Positions 1 to 9,764 of a stretch of 64,000 bases of DNA are shown here, in pieces; position 1 is the stretch's first letter, and every line of letters starts with the position of its first letter. A program made the translations under genes and the position numbers. The DNA lies in NCBI RefSeq assembly GCF_017311165.1, contig NZ_CP062973.1:2108001-2172000 (forward strand). Reading direction: 5' to 3'. The notes beneath the pieces are model-generated. The model had not been told where the DNA came from. It saw only the letters and a program-made list of their open reading frames with translations, and did no database searches. Origin of the DNA: Psychroflexus sp. ALD_RP9 (GTDB taxonomy: Bacteria > Bacteroidota > Bacteroidia > Flavobacteriales > Flavobacteriaceae).

Positions 1-160
1 TAAACAACCCGTATTTTCATTTGATAAGTTTCATAATGTTAATAAACAATTAGGACCTGAAATGAAAAGTACAGGCGAAAGTATTTTATTTATTGACAGT
101 TTAAGAGATGATGAGTTTTATGATTTATATGCCAAACGTAAAATGTACCTAAGTAAATAA
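1..160 (+). CDS. carB: Carbamoyl-phosphate synthase large subunit, C-terminal end (partial)
   Basis: Only the last 52 codons are in the window; the reading frame begins at base 2 and the 5' part lies outside. The residues GPEMKSTGE and the downstream FIDSLRDDEFYDLYAKRK match the C-terminal allosteric (MGS-like) domain of CarB as found in Bacteroidota. CarB uses ammonia from CarA, bicarbonate and two ATP to make carbamoyl phosphate for pyrimidine and arginine synthesis. The gene ends 20 bases before a strong hairpin terminator. The identification rests on a short tail only, but the tail is characteristic. Confidence 0.8.
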   Translation, partial: KQPVFSFDKFHNVNKQLGPEMKSTGESILFIDSLRDDEFYDLYAKRKMYLSK

Positions 161-180
161 GATTTAAAGCTTATAAATAT

Positions 181-207
181 AAACGCCACTAGATTTTAGT
201 GGCGTTT
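181..207. terminator. Bidirectional intrinsic terminator between carB and the ABC-F gene
   Basis: A perfect 11-bp stem (181-191 with 197-207, core CGCCACTA/TAGTGGCG) with a 5-nt loop. A/T-rich flanks on both sides give it terminator character in either direction. It sits between the convergent ends of carB (+) and the ABC-F gene (-). Confidence 0.8.
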
Positions 208-233
208 GTGTTATAAATAAATATCTTGAAGGT

Positions 234-1925
<1,692 letters not shown>

Positions 1926-1972
1926 TTAAGGCTTTTAACGGTCGATTAACAGCTAGCTTTAATTGCTAGTGA

Positions 1973-1980
1973 TATATTTG
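1973..1980 (+). promoter_or_regulatory. -7 box TATATTTG upstream of the lipoprotein gene
   Basis: Matches the Bacteroidota -7 consensus TAnnTTTG 19 nt before the ATG at 2000. No clear -33 TTTG is seen. Confidence 0.35.
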
Positions 1981-1999
1981 TTGGTTTAATTACTTTTTT

Positions 2000-3403
2000 A
2001 TGAGATTTTTGGTGATTTTATTGGCAATTAGTTTTTTTTCATGTCAAAAAAATACGAGAGATGATACTTATTTAGGTGGCCAAATTATAAATCCTCTTGA
2101 CTCTATTGTTACAATTCATCATAACAATACTATAATTGATTCTATTAGTGTTAATAAAGATGGAAGTTTTCAAACACGCTTAAATATTGCTAATGAAGGT
2201 ATTTACACTTTTAGCCATCTGCCTGAGTGGCAATTACTTTATTTAAACCCTAGTGATAGTCTTGCCTTCAGAGTTAATACAAAAGATTTTGATGAGTCAC
2301 TTACTTTTTCTGGTACGTCAGCAGTTGAAAACAATTTTTTAATTAACATGTATTTGATGAATGAAAAGAATGATGATTTAATTTTATCATACTATAAAAT
2401 TCATCCAAAGACTTTTGCTCATAAAACAGACTCACTTAAAACCCAAAGAATTAAACAGCTAAACGACTTAAACAAAAAGTATGAGTTTTCCGAGTACTTT
2501 TTAAATGTTGCCCAAAAAAGTATATTGTTTGAGTATTATGACATGAGAGAACGTTATGCTTTTTTAATTAGAAAATATTTTCCTGAGCGAAGTCATAATA
2601 TTTCAGATCAATTTTTTTCTTACCGAAACGAGGTAGATTTTAATGATGAATCTATGTTGTTTCACATAGGTTATATGCGTTTTTTAGATAATTTCTTAAA
2701 AAATAAATCAATAGAGCATTGTGAACTTCAAAATAAATCTTGTTTTACGCTTAATAGCTTTTCAAACATTAAAGACCGCTTGGCCTTGGCAGATTCAATA
2801 TTCACAAATACTTCTATTAAGAACAAGTTCCATAAGCGTTTGTTAGAAGAAGAAATTTTACTTGTTAAAAATAAAAATCAGTTAGCACAGGTTAAAAAAA
2901 TTATTGATGACTGTCAACTATCTGTTACAGATAAGGAAGATTTGAAATCTTCAGCAAATTTACAATCTTATTTTTTAGAAGGTCGGTATGTAGGAAATGA
3001 ATCTTTTATTACTTCAGGCCTTAGTAAGACTAAAATAATTGACTTAATTGATAATAGACCCTTAGTAGTTACAACTTGGTCTAGCTATTCTTCGGCATAT
3101 TTGAATTTAAGGAAATCAATTTTAAGTGAGTTAAAGTTGAAGTATCCTGAGATCAAATTTGTAGGATTAAATATTGGTTATTTAGATCAAAATCAATGGG
3201 TTTCGAATTTAAAAAAATTCAATTTAGATGTTAATTCTGAATTTAGTTTAGAGATTTCTGAATCTGAATTACCCAATAAAAAATATTTAAATAATCATAT
3301 TAATCGATTATTCATGATCACAAAAAAAGGATACCTTAAGTTTAGTAATGTATCCTTTTCTGATAGAAATTTAGAATCTAAGTTATTGCAACTGCTTAAT
3401 TAG
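2000..3403 (+). CDS. Lipoprotein with TlpA-like thioredoxin fold lacking catalytic cysteines
   Basis: A 467-residue protein with a short hydrophobic signal and lipobox ending SFFSC (Cys15), so probably membrane-anchored. Residues about 25-105 resemble the DUF4369-type beta domain that precedes TlpA/ResA-like thioredoxin domains in Bacteroidota. A mostly helical middle follows. The C-terminal part (about 350-467) starts with a hydrophobic strand PLVVTTWSSYSSAYL, which corresponds to the strand and active-site loop of TlpA proteins. Where a CxxC pair would be, it has only Ser, Tyr and Ala, so disulfide oxidoreductase activity is not expected. The 3' end overlaps the convergent acyl-CoA synthetase gene by 8 bases. 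The function is unknown and the fold assignment is an inference from pattern. Confidence 0.65.
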   Translation: MRFLVILLAISFFSCQKNTRDDTYLGGQIINPLDSIVTIHHNNTIIDSISVNKDGSFQTRLNIANEGIYTFSHLPEWQLLYLNPSDSLAFRVNTKDFDESLTFSGTSAVENNFLINMYLMNEKNDDLILSYYKIHPKTFAHKTDSLKTQRIKQLNDLNKKYEFSEYFLNVAQKSILFEYYDMRERYAFLIRKYFPERSHNISDQFFSYRNEVDFNDESMLFHIGYMRFLDNFLKNKSIEHCELQNKSCFTLNSFSNIKDRLALADSIFTNTSIKNKFHKRLLEEEILLVKNKNQLAQVKKIIDDCQLSVTDKEDLKSSANLQSYFLEGRYVGNESFITSGLSKTKIIDLIDNRPLVVTTWSSYSSAYLNLRKSILSELKLKYPEIKFVGLNIGYLDQNQWVSNLKKFNLDVNSEFSLEISESELPNKKYLNNHINRLFMITKKGYLKFSNVSFSDRNLESKLLQLLN

Positions 3404-5177
3404 AGCTGCCATAAATTTTTTCGTAAAGATTCATATACTTGGCTTTTATTACACGACGTTTAAGTTTCATTGTTGGTGTTAGATGTTCATCTTCAACACT
3501 CCAAACATCGGCAGTTAATTCAAAACGTTTTATCTTTTCCCATTTACCGAAGCGGGCATTGAGTGTATCAATTTCTTCTTGGATACGATTAATCAGTTTA
3601 GGGTTATTTATAATTTCTTTGTTGCTACTTCCTAGATTATAATTTTTGCGTTCAGCCCATTCTTCAATAAATTCAAAGTTAGGTTGAATTAGTGCAGCAG
3701 GCATTTTTTCACCTTCACCAATAACCATAATTTGTTCAATAAATCTAGATTGCTTCATGGTATTTTCAATTAGTTGCGGTGCAACATATTTGCCACCAGA
3801 AGTTTTAAATATTTCTTTTTTACGGTCTGTAATTTTTAAGAAACCTTCATCATCAATTTCACCAATATCGCCTGTATGGAAATAATCATTCTTGAGTACT
3901 TCATTTGTTTTTTCTTCATCTTTGTAATAACCCATCATAACCTGAGGTCCTTTAACCAAAATCTCTCCATCTTCAGCAATTTTAACTTCGGTTTCTGGTA
4001 AGACTTTTCCGACTGTTCCTATTTTAAAGCCTTTGTTTCGCATATCGTTTACAGATATTACAGGCGATGTTTCAGTTAGACCATAGCCTTCCATAACGCC
4101 CATTCCTGCTGCATTAAAAACTTTAGCTAATCGAGGTTGTAAAGCTGCACTTCCAGATGCAATAACTTTTAAATTTCCGCCTAAAGCTTCTTGCCATTTG
4201 CTAAAAATAAGTTTTTTGGCTAAGCTTAGTTTCTTTTCATACCACCAGCCGTTTTGTTGGTAAGGTTGGTAATCTAAACCAACATCTACAGCCCAGAAAA
4301 ATAAAGCTTTTTTAATACCCGTTAAGTCTGCACCTTTTGCAATAATTTTGTCATAAACTTTTTCAAGTAAACGAGGTACGGCTGACATGACCTCTGGTTT
4401 TACCTCTTTTAGATTATCGCTAATTGTTTCAATAGATTCAGCAAAATAAATACTCACACCATTATATTGATATAAGTATTGTAACATTCTCTCATAGATA
4501 TGGCAAACAGGTAAGAAACTAAGTGCTTTTGCTTGACCTGGCTCTAAAGGAAGTCTTGTAGAACTATTTAAAGCATTACTCACAATGTTTTTATGTGATA
4601 GCATGACTCCTTTAGGCTTTCCTGTTGTACCAGATGTATAAATTAAAGTCGCTAAATCGTTTTCAGTAACTTTATTCTTTAGCGCTTCAACTTGGTCTTG
4701 TGTCGATTCATCCTCACCAAGCTTTAAAACTTCTTCCCAACTTTTAGCGCCATCTATTTTATTGAAAGTATAGACTTCTTTTAAACTAGGAACTTCATCT
4801 TTTATAGCCATGACTTTGTCATAGACTTCTTGGTCTGAAACAAAGCAAATTTTAGATTCGCTATGATTAAGTACATAAGCATAATCCTCTTCAGAAATGG
4901 TAGGATAAATAGGAACATCTTGAGCACCAAGTTGCATTATTCCAATATCCATAATATTCCATTCAGTCCGGTTATTAGTTGAAATGATCGCTACTTTATC
5001 GTTTGAGGAAATACCTAATTTTAATAAGCCACGACTAATTTTATTAACTTTCTTGATATATTCTTTAGATGAAGTTGAAATCCATTTACCATTATATTTA
5101 GTTACTAAAGCATCATCTAAATTATATTTTTCGGCTTGATAATAGGGGAAATCAAATAAGCGTTTTATTGTTGACAT
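3396..5177 (-). CDS. Long-chain fatty acid--CoA ligase (AMP-forming)
   Basis: A 593-residue member of the ANL adenylate-forming superfamily. The P-loop-like motif LIYTSGTTGKPKGVMLSH (A3), GYGLTETSP (A5), YFHTGDIGEIDDEGFLKITD (A7) and DRKKEIFKTSGGKYVAP (A8) are all intact, and the length fits the FadD15/FACS subgroup that activates long-chain fatty acids to acyl-CoA via acyl-AMP. It is a cytosolic or peripheral membrane enzyme feeding beta-oxidation or lipid remodelling. The gene stands alone on its strand, with 147 bases to the next minus-strand gene. The chain-length specificity cannot be read from sequence. Confidence 0.9.
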   Translation of the reverse strand: MSTIKRLFDFPYYQAEKYNLDDALVTKYNGKWISTSSKEYIKKVNKISRGLLKLGISSNDKVAIISTNNRTEWNIMDIGIMQLGAQDVPIYPTISEEDYAYVLNHSESKICFVSDQEVYDKVMAIKDEVPSLKEVYTFNKIDGAKSWEEVLKLGEDESTQDQVEALKNKVTENDLATLIYTSGTTGKPKGVMLSHKNIVSNALNSSTRLPLEPGQAKALSFLPVCHIYERMLQYLYQYNGVSIYFAESIETISDNLKEVKPEVMSAVPRLLEKVYDKIIAKGADLTGIKKALFFWAVDVGLDYQPYQQNGWWYEKKLSLAKKLIFSKWQEALGGNLKVIASGSAALQPRLAKVFNAAGMGVMEGYGLTETSPVISVNDMRNKGFKIGTVGKVLPETEVKIAEDGEILVKGPQVMMGYYKDEEKTNEVLKNDYFHTGDIGEIDDEGFLKITDRKKEIFKTSGGKYVAPQLIENTMKQSRFIEQIMVIGEGEKMPAALIQPNFEFIEEWAERKNYNLGSSNKEIINNPKLINRIQEEIDTLNARFGKWEKIKRFELTADVWSVEDEHLTPTMKLKRRVIKAKYMNLYEKIYGSSN

Positions 5178-5324
5178 GAGAATATGGATTTTTTAATAGG
5201 GAAAAATAAAGAATATTTCTATTAAATTCTACTAAAAAGCTTAATTAAGCTGCTAAAATTTTACACAAATTTGATTTTTAGTTTTTAAATAACTGTAAAT
5301 CAGTAAAATATTTATTTTATAATG

Positions 5325-6185
5325 CTAATCTTTTATAATTAGTAAAGGTATTTTTAGCTCTCTATTAAATAAATCTTCTGTGATGCTACCTAAAGTTAGA
5401 TTTGAAATTGTGTTTGCTCCTTTGTCTGCAACCATTAATAAGTCTACATTATTTTTGTAAGCTTCTTTTTTAAGTTTACTTGCAACATTAGCTTCACGGC
5501 CTAAAATTTTTATTTGATTTATTTTACCATTGAATCTTACTTTTTTAAGAAAATTATCAAACTTTTTATCAACATAATCTTTCATCTTGGGTTCAATTTT
5601 AGAATTGTTGACGTATGGTGAAAAATGGATTGGTAAGTTGTATACATGAACAGCTTCAAACTCAAAATTATGTTCAGAATTGAGAAAGTCAGCAAATGTA
5701 AAGCATTTTTTTGAAGCGTTCGAGAAGTCAGTACCAATCCAGACTTTCTTCATACTATGATTAGTGTTTTTTGGTATCCATAAAAATTGGCATCTAGTGG
5801 TTCTTAAAAGCTTGAAAGCTAAAAGGCCAGAACCCTCATCATTATTTTTATTACCCATTATCAGTAAATCAATGGTGTATTTATTCACAATATAACTAAT
5901 AAGTGATTCAGTATAAGGGTCGTCAGAAATAAGGACTTCCCATTCGACTTCAGATTTAAAATTATTTTCTACAGTTTCATTAATTTCATCAGTTATCAGT
6001 TCTTCTAAATCTATATTTTCAAGTTCTTTTTCGAGCATTTCAGATATTTCGTAGCGTTTTATGTTATGAACAAAATACACTTTCTCAACACCTACTGAGT
6101 CTGCAAAAAAAGAGCTATATTTAATTAAATCTTGATCGATATCTGAAAGATCTAGACCCACTAGTATATTTTTAATTGGTTTCAT
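5325..6185 (-). CDS. Tandem-domain universal stress protein
   Basis: A 286-residue cytosolic protein made of two UspA-type domains: residues 1-142 begin KNILVGLDLSD, and residues 146-286 begin KKVWIGTDFSNASKK and end with a typical hydrophobic final strand IPLLIIKD. The nucleotide-binding glycine pattern near the C terminus (ADKGANTISNLTLGS) is only partly canonical, so ATP binding is uncertain. It is the last gene of the porin-BCCT-USP unit and starts only 5 bases after the transporter stop, so co-expression is very likely. USP proteins are often coupled to transporters and may sense nucleotide or energy state; a regulatory role toward the transporter is inference. Confidence 0.85.
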   Translation of the reverse strand: MKPIKNILVGLDLSDIDQDLIKYSSFFADSVGVEKVYFVHNIKRYEISEMLEKELENIDLEELITDEINETVENNFKSEVEWEVLISDDPYTESLISYIVNKYTIDLLIMGNKNNDEGSGLLAFKLLRTTRCQFLWIPKNTNHSMKKVWIGTDFSNASKKCFTFADFLNSEHNFEFEAVHVYNLPIHFSPYVNNSKIEPKMKDYVDKKFDNFLKKVRFNGKINQIKILGREANVASKLKKEAYKNNVDLLMVADKGANTISNLTLGSITEDLFNRELKIPLLIIKD

Positions 6186-6190
6186 GGTGA

Positions 6191-7798
6191 CTATTTTTTT
6201 ATTCTTTTTTTAATTATGTTACTTACAATTTTTTCATAGTCTTTTCTTTGATGGTCTTCTTTAGATTTTTCTCGTTTTTTAACTTCATCGTTTAAGCCTC
6301 TATACAACGAAAAGCACATGATAAGAAGAATGATAGCAAAGGGTAAACCAGTTGCTATTGAAGCAGTTTGCAAAGCACCAAGTCCGCCTCCAATTAATAA
6401 TACGGCTGCAACGGTTCCTTCAGTTACAGCCCAAAAAATACGTTGGCCGACTGGCGCTTCAATTTTACCGCCAGAGGTTAGACTATCTATGACTAAAGAT
6501 CCTGAGTCTGATGAAGTAACAAAAAATCCCATAATTAGAATAATTCCAACAACATTTAATACTATCGTAAATGGAAAATTTTCAAAAAAGATAAAAAGTG
6601 CTGTTGAAACGTCATTATCAACGGCTTTTGCAATGGTTTCATTACCGTTTAAAATCATGTCTAATGCTGAGGTTCCAAATGCTGTAATCCAGAAAAAAGT
6701 AAGTAGGCTAGGAACTATAAGTACACCTAATACAAATTCTTTGATGGTTCTTCCTTTTGAGACTCTAGCGATAAAAGTTCCAACAAAAGGTGACCAAGCA
6801 ATCCACCAACCCCAATAAAATAACGTCCAACTATTTTGCCAATCTCCATTAGAGAAGCTTTCATTCCACAGAGAGATTTCTACAACACTGCTAAAGTAAT
6901 TACCAATATTTTCTAGATAACTTTCAAAAATAAAAAGTGTAGGACCTAAAATAACGACTAAAATAAGTAAAACTACAGCAATTCTAACATTCCACTCACT
7001 TAGAATTTTTACACCTTTGTCTACGCCTAAAACAACTGATATTGTAGCTATAGCAGTAATTCCAGCAATGAGTAAAACTTGAGTTGTAATTCCTGAGCTA
7101 AGACCCAAGACCTGTTCTAGTCCAGCTGCAACTTGTTGTACGCCTAGGCCTAATGAGGTTGCTAAACCGAAAAGAGTTGCCAGAACGGCAAAAATATCTA
7201 TAATATCACCAATTATACCATAAATTTTATCACCTAAAAATGGATAAAATACGCTTCTAATTGTAAGCGGTAAACCTCTTGAATATGTAAAAAATGCAAG
7301 AGCTAAACCTACTAAAGCATAAATAGCCCAGGCATGAAAGCCCCAGTGTAAGAAAGTGAAATTCATAGCTTCTTTAGCAGCAGCAACTGAATTAGCATCG
7401 GCACTAGGTGGATTTCCAAAATGGGTTACAGGTTCAGCTACACTCCAAAATAATAAGCCAATACCCATACCAGCACTAAAAAGCATTGAAAACCAAGATA
7501 ATGTCTTGAATTCTGGTTCAGCATCTCTTCCCCCAAGTTTTATTTTGCCATACTTTCCAAAAGCTAAAAAAAGAATAAATATTAAAAATACATTAACACT
7601 CATTACAAATATCCAGCCACCAAATTCGGCAACTTGATTTTGAACTTTGTTAAAAATATCTTCGGCTGCTTCTCCAAAAATAAGAGTAAGTGCAATTCCA
7701 ATAATTATTAATATTGTCGATGAAAAGAAAACAGGACCATTAATTTCTAATCCAAAAATTGATTTCTTTTCATCGCTTCTTGTAATTTTTTGAGACAT
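6191..7798 (-). CDS. BCCT family transporter (betaine/carnitine/choline type)
   Basis: A 535-residue inner-membrane protein with about 12 hydrophobic segments. The family hallmark GMGIGLLFWSVAEPVTHFG lies in TM3, and the highly conserved BCCT stretch FYWGWWIAWSPFVG with FIARVSKGRT follows in the TM8 region. BCCT carriers use Na+ or H+ gradients to import quaternary ammonium compounds such as glycine betaine or choline; the tryptophans of the FYWGWW stretch form the substrate cage in characterised relatives. The C-terminal tail is short and basic (about 40 residues), and I cannot tell whether it senses osmolality as in BetP. It lies between a porin (25 bases upstream) and a USP (5 bases downstream). 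The substrate is inferred. Confidence 0.9.
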   Translation of the reverse strand: MSQKITRSDEKKSIFGLEINGPVFFSSTILIIIGIALTLIFGEAAEDIFNKVQNQVAEFGGWIFVMSVNVFLIFILFLAFGKYGKIKLGGRDAEPEFKTLSWFSMLFSAGMGIGLLFWSVAEPVTHFGNPPSADANSVAAAKEAMNFTFLHWGFHAWAIYALVGLALAFFTYSRGLPLTIRSVFYPFLGDKIYGIIGDIIDIFAVLATLFGLATSLGLGVQQVAAGLEQVLGLSSGITTQVLLIAGITAIATISVVLGVDKGVKILSEWNVRIAVVLLILVVILGPTLFIFESYLENIGNYFSSVVEISLWNESFSNGDWQNSWTLFYWGWWIAWSPFVGTFIARVSKGRTIKEFVLGVLIVPSLLTFFWITAFGTSALDMILNGNETIAKAVDNDVSTALFIFFENFPFTIVLNVVGIILIMGFFVTSSDSGSLVIDSLTSGGKIEAPVGQRIFWAVTEGTVAAVLLIGGGLGALQTASIATGLPFAIILLIMCFSLYRGLNDEVKKREKSKEDHQRKDYEKIVSNIIKKRIKK

Positions 7799-7823
7799 AA
7801 ATATTTGTTTATAAATTTATAGG

Positions 7824-8957
7824 TTATCTTGATTTGTTATCTGTAAGGAAATAATATCCGAAATTAATATTAAATCTTGCTTCCCAATCTAAATCTGGTT
7901 TTCCTGCGCCAAGTTCATTAGTGAAATCTCCACCAAACCAAGAATGATTGTATCCTAATGCATAGTCTATATAAATGTAAACATCTCCAGCCGAGACTAA
8001 AACACCAGTAACATTCATTGCAGAATCCTTAAAACTATCAACTCTTTTATCCATGTATCCGAAATCATTGTAAAATTGAAGATTACTTATCGGACCAATA
8101 TCAACTGGTAAATCATATGATATGGCAGCTGTATACATTTCAAAATCTGAAGCTATATCATAAGGGAATCCATAAGCACCCATTCTTACGATATCTCTGC
8201 TTTCGTTCATTGCATTGATAGGGTTATGTCTTGTGGATATTAGAGACGTTTTTAAGTTCCATCTTTTATAAAATACTTCATGATGAATTGCTAATGAATA
8301 ATGATCACCTACTTCTTCGGTGTCAATATTGTATAGTCCGCCATACTGAGCAGAAAAGCCCAATCTTTGCTTGAATTTCTGCCCTGTTTTATAGACAATT
8401 TTGCCATTAAATTGGTTAATTTCTTTATTTCTGCCTACAATGTCATAAGCATATCGCTCCGGGTTTACTTCTCTTGACCCACCTAAGCTATAAAGTTCAG
8501 AACCTTTAAAGAATGCTAATTGATACTCAATCTTATCACCAAAATTCATGTATTTAAGGCCCAAGTCATGATCGTCTTCTAAGCCGACATAATATGTTAG
8601 ATTGAAAAACCAATTATGTGAATTATAAGTTTGAATTCCAAATGGTACTTGTGTTAAACCAAGGTGTATATCTTCATTTTCGTTTATCTTGTAGCCTATC
8701 CAACCTTGTTTCATAAAGCCGCCTCCAAAACCTGGTGCGTAATGTCTGTATTCTGCATTTAAGTAGACATCTTTATATTTTGCTTCTGCATTTATTCTTA
8801 TAAAATCATACACGAAATCTCCTCCAATATTTTTTTGTTCAGAGTCCCATGAACTTACAAGATAGTTGTAACGCAGTGCGCCTCCAACATTTACGACAGG
8901 ATTATCTTGTGAATAACTTAAGAGCGATATTAACAAAAAAAGTAATTTTACTTTCAT
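7824..8957 (-). CDS. Outer-membrane porin-like beta-barrel
   Basis: A 377-residue protein with a signal peptide (MKVKLLFLLISLLSYSQ) and alternating-hydrophobicity beta strands throughout. It ends in a strand with aromatic residues (INFGYYFLTDN), as in phosphate-selective-porin-like or general porin families of flavobacteria. It is the first gene of a unit with a BCCT carrier and a USP, so it probably supplies outer-membrane passage for the same small solute. The pore specificity cannot be read from sequence. The Bacteroidota -7 box at 9005-9012 and an inverted repeat at 9039-9058 lie upstream. Confidence 0.7.
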   Translation of the reverse strand: MKVKLLFLLISLLSYSQDNPVVNVGGALRYNYLVSSWDSEQKNIGGDFVYDFIRINAEAKYKDVYLNAEYRHYAPGFGGGFMKQGWIGYKINENEDIHLGLTQVPFGIQTYNSHNWFFNLTYYVGLEDDHDLGLKYMNFGDKIEYQLAFFKGSELYSLGGSREVNPERYAYDIVGRNKEINQFNGKIVYKTGQKFKQRLGFSAQYGGLYNIDTEEVGDHYSLAIHHEVFYKRWNLKTSLISTRHNPINAMNESRDIVRMGAYGFPYDIASDFEMYTAAISYDLPVDIGPISNLQFYNDFGYMDKRVDSFKDSAMNVTGVLVSAGDVYIYIDYALGYNHSWFGGDFTNELGAGKPDLDWEARFNINFGYYFLTDNKSR

Positions 8958-9004
8958 AAATTATTTATTACTTAAAACCGAAAATAAATAAATATTAATG
9001 AAAT

Positions 9005-9012
9005 CAAAATTA
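9005..9012 (-). promoter_or_regulatory. -7 box TAATTTTG of the porin-BCCT-USP unit
   Basis: Minus-strand TAATTTTG, a match to TAnnTTTG. It predicts a start near 8999 and a leader of about 42 nt. No good -33 box is visible, which would fit activator-dependent expression. Confidence 0.35.
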
Positions 9013-9038
9013 AATTGCTAAGCTGTAAACTGTTTTTT

Positions 9039-9058
9039 AAACTCAAACGAATGAGTTT
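9039..9058. promoter_or_regulatory. Inverted repeat AAACTCA-N6-TGAGTTT, possible operator
   Basis: A perfect 7-bp inverted repeat with a 6-nt spacer, centred about 49 bases before the predicted start of the porin unit, a usual position for an activator site. It also lies 24 bases downstream of the small zinc-ribbon gene, so it may instead be a weak hairpin terminator, but no T-run follows on the minus strand. Confidence 0.3.
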
Positions 9059-9081
9059 CTAATAGAATTTATAAGACTAAT

Positions 9082-9252
9082 TTAATGCCGTTTGCCTTTC
9101 CAAGTTCCACCATACCTATAACTTAAATTGGTTACTTTTTGTTTTTCAACGCAAGATTTGCATGCAAATATCCATGATTTCCCTTTTTTAATTTGAATTC
9201 TATATAGAATTTCAAATTCTTCTTGACAAATGGCGCAAGTTTTTGTTTTCAA
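9082..9252 (-). CDS. Small zinc-ribbon protein (56 aa, TTG start)
   Basis: A 56-residue open frame starting at TTG 9252 and ending at TAA 9082-9084. It carries two CxxC knuckles, CAIC (residues 6-9) and CKSC (31-34), and ends in a basic tail GGTWKGKRH. A stop codon lies directly before the TTG and there is no later ATG, so TTG is the only sensible start. It begins 8 bases after the cupin stop, in line with the purL-cupin operon. The four cysteines suggest a single bound zinc. The function is unknown; similar short CxxC proteins are common in flavobacteria as I recall them, but I cannot search for them here. Confidence 0.6.
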   Translation of the reverse strand: MKTKTCAICQEEFEILYRIQIKKGKSWIFACKSCVEKQKVTNLSYRYGGTWKGKRH

Positions 9253-9260
9253 TTATAAAC

Positions 9261-9764
9261 TTATCGGGTTAATCTTGATATTAATGCTTGATGCTTTGGA
9301 AATTTTTGTTGAAGTTCTTTTCTTTTGGCTAATTTAAAGTCTTTAAAATCAAAACCTGGCGCAACTGTACAACCCACAAGCGCAAAGCTTTTAGGTTGAG
9401 TAACTTCTGCCGCAAACCAATGCTGAGCAGGAACAACAAATTGTGGTATTTCACCATTTGAAAAGTCTGTTCCAATTTTAATTTTAGAATATTTGCCTTG
9501 AGGTGAAATCATATGAAGTAAAATACGACTACCTAAGTAAAAATGCCATATTTCATCTTGGTTAACTTTGTGAAATGCAGAAAATTCTTCTGAAGTTAAC
9601 ATAAAATATATGCAAGTACTTGCACTTCTAACAGAAGTAAATTCAGATGGTAAACTTTCATTTTTAATAGTTATCTTACTACGATAGGTTTCTTTATAGT
9701 AACCACCTTCAGGGTGTTTTTCTAGTTGGAGTTGTTCAATTAAATCTTGTTTTGAGGGCATCAT
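9261..9764 (-). CDS. Cupin domain protein, DUF985 family
   Basis: A 167-residue cytosolic protein with the DUF985 (COG3542) opening LQLEKHPEGGYYKETYRS. Cupin strands follow, with the metal-binding-like pattern SAFHKVNQDEIWHFYLG and the second motif FVVPAQHWFAAE. Two adjacent ATG codons (9764 and 9761) both overlap the purL stop (ATGATGA arrangement), which indicates translational coupling to purL. Characterised functions in this family are few; a sugar or small-molecule binding or isomerase role is possible but not shown. The operon position says only that it is co-expressed with purine synthesis. Confidence 0.82.
   Translation of the reverse strand: MMPSKQDLIEQLQLEKHPEGGYYKETYRSKITIKNESLPSEFTSVRSASTCIYFMLTSEEFSAFHKVNQDEIWHFYLGSRILLHMISPQGKYSKIKIGTDFSNGEIPQFVVPAQHWFAAEVTQPKSFALVGCTVAPGFDFKDFKLAKRKELQQKFPKHQALISRLTR

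Noticed and set aside
1953..1970. Short hairpin CTAGC-N7-GCTAG in the ABC-F/lipoprotein intergenic gap.
   Set aside because: Only 5 bp of stem and no T-run; not distinguishable from background.
6318..6818. A 166-codon open frame on the plus strand, opposite the BCCT gene.
   Set aside because: It runs antisense to a clear membrane transporter, its composition is an artefact of the opposing codons, and it has no recognisable motif or start context.
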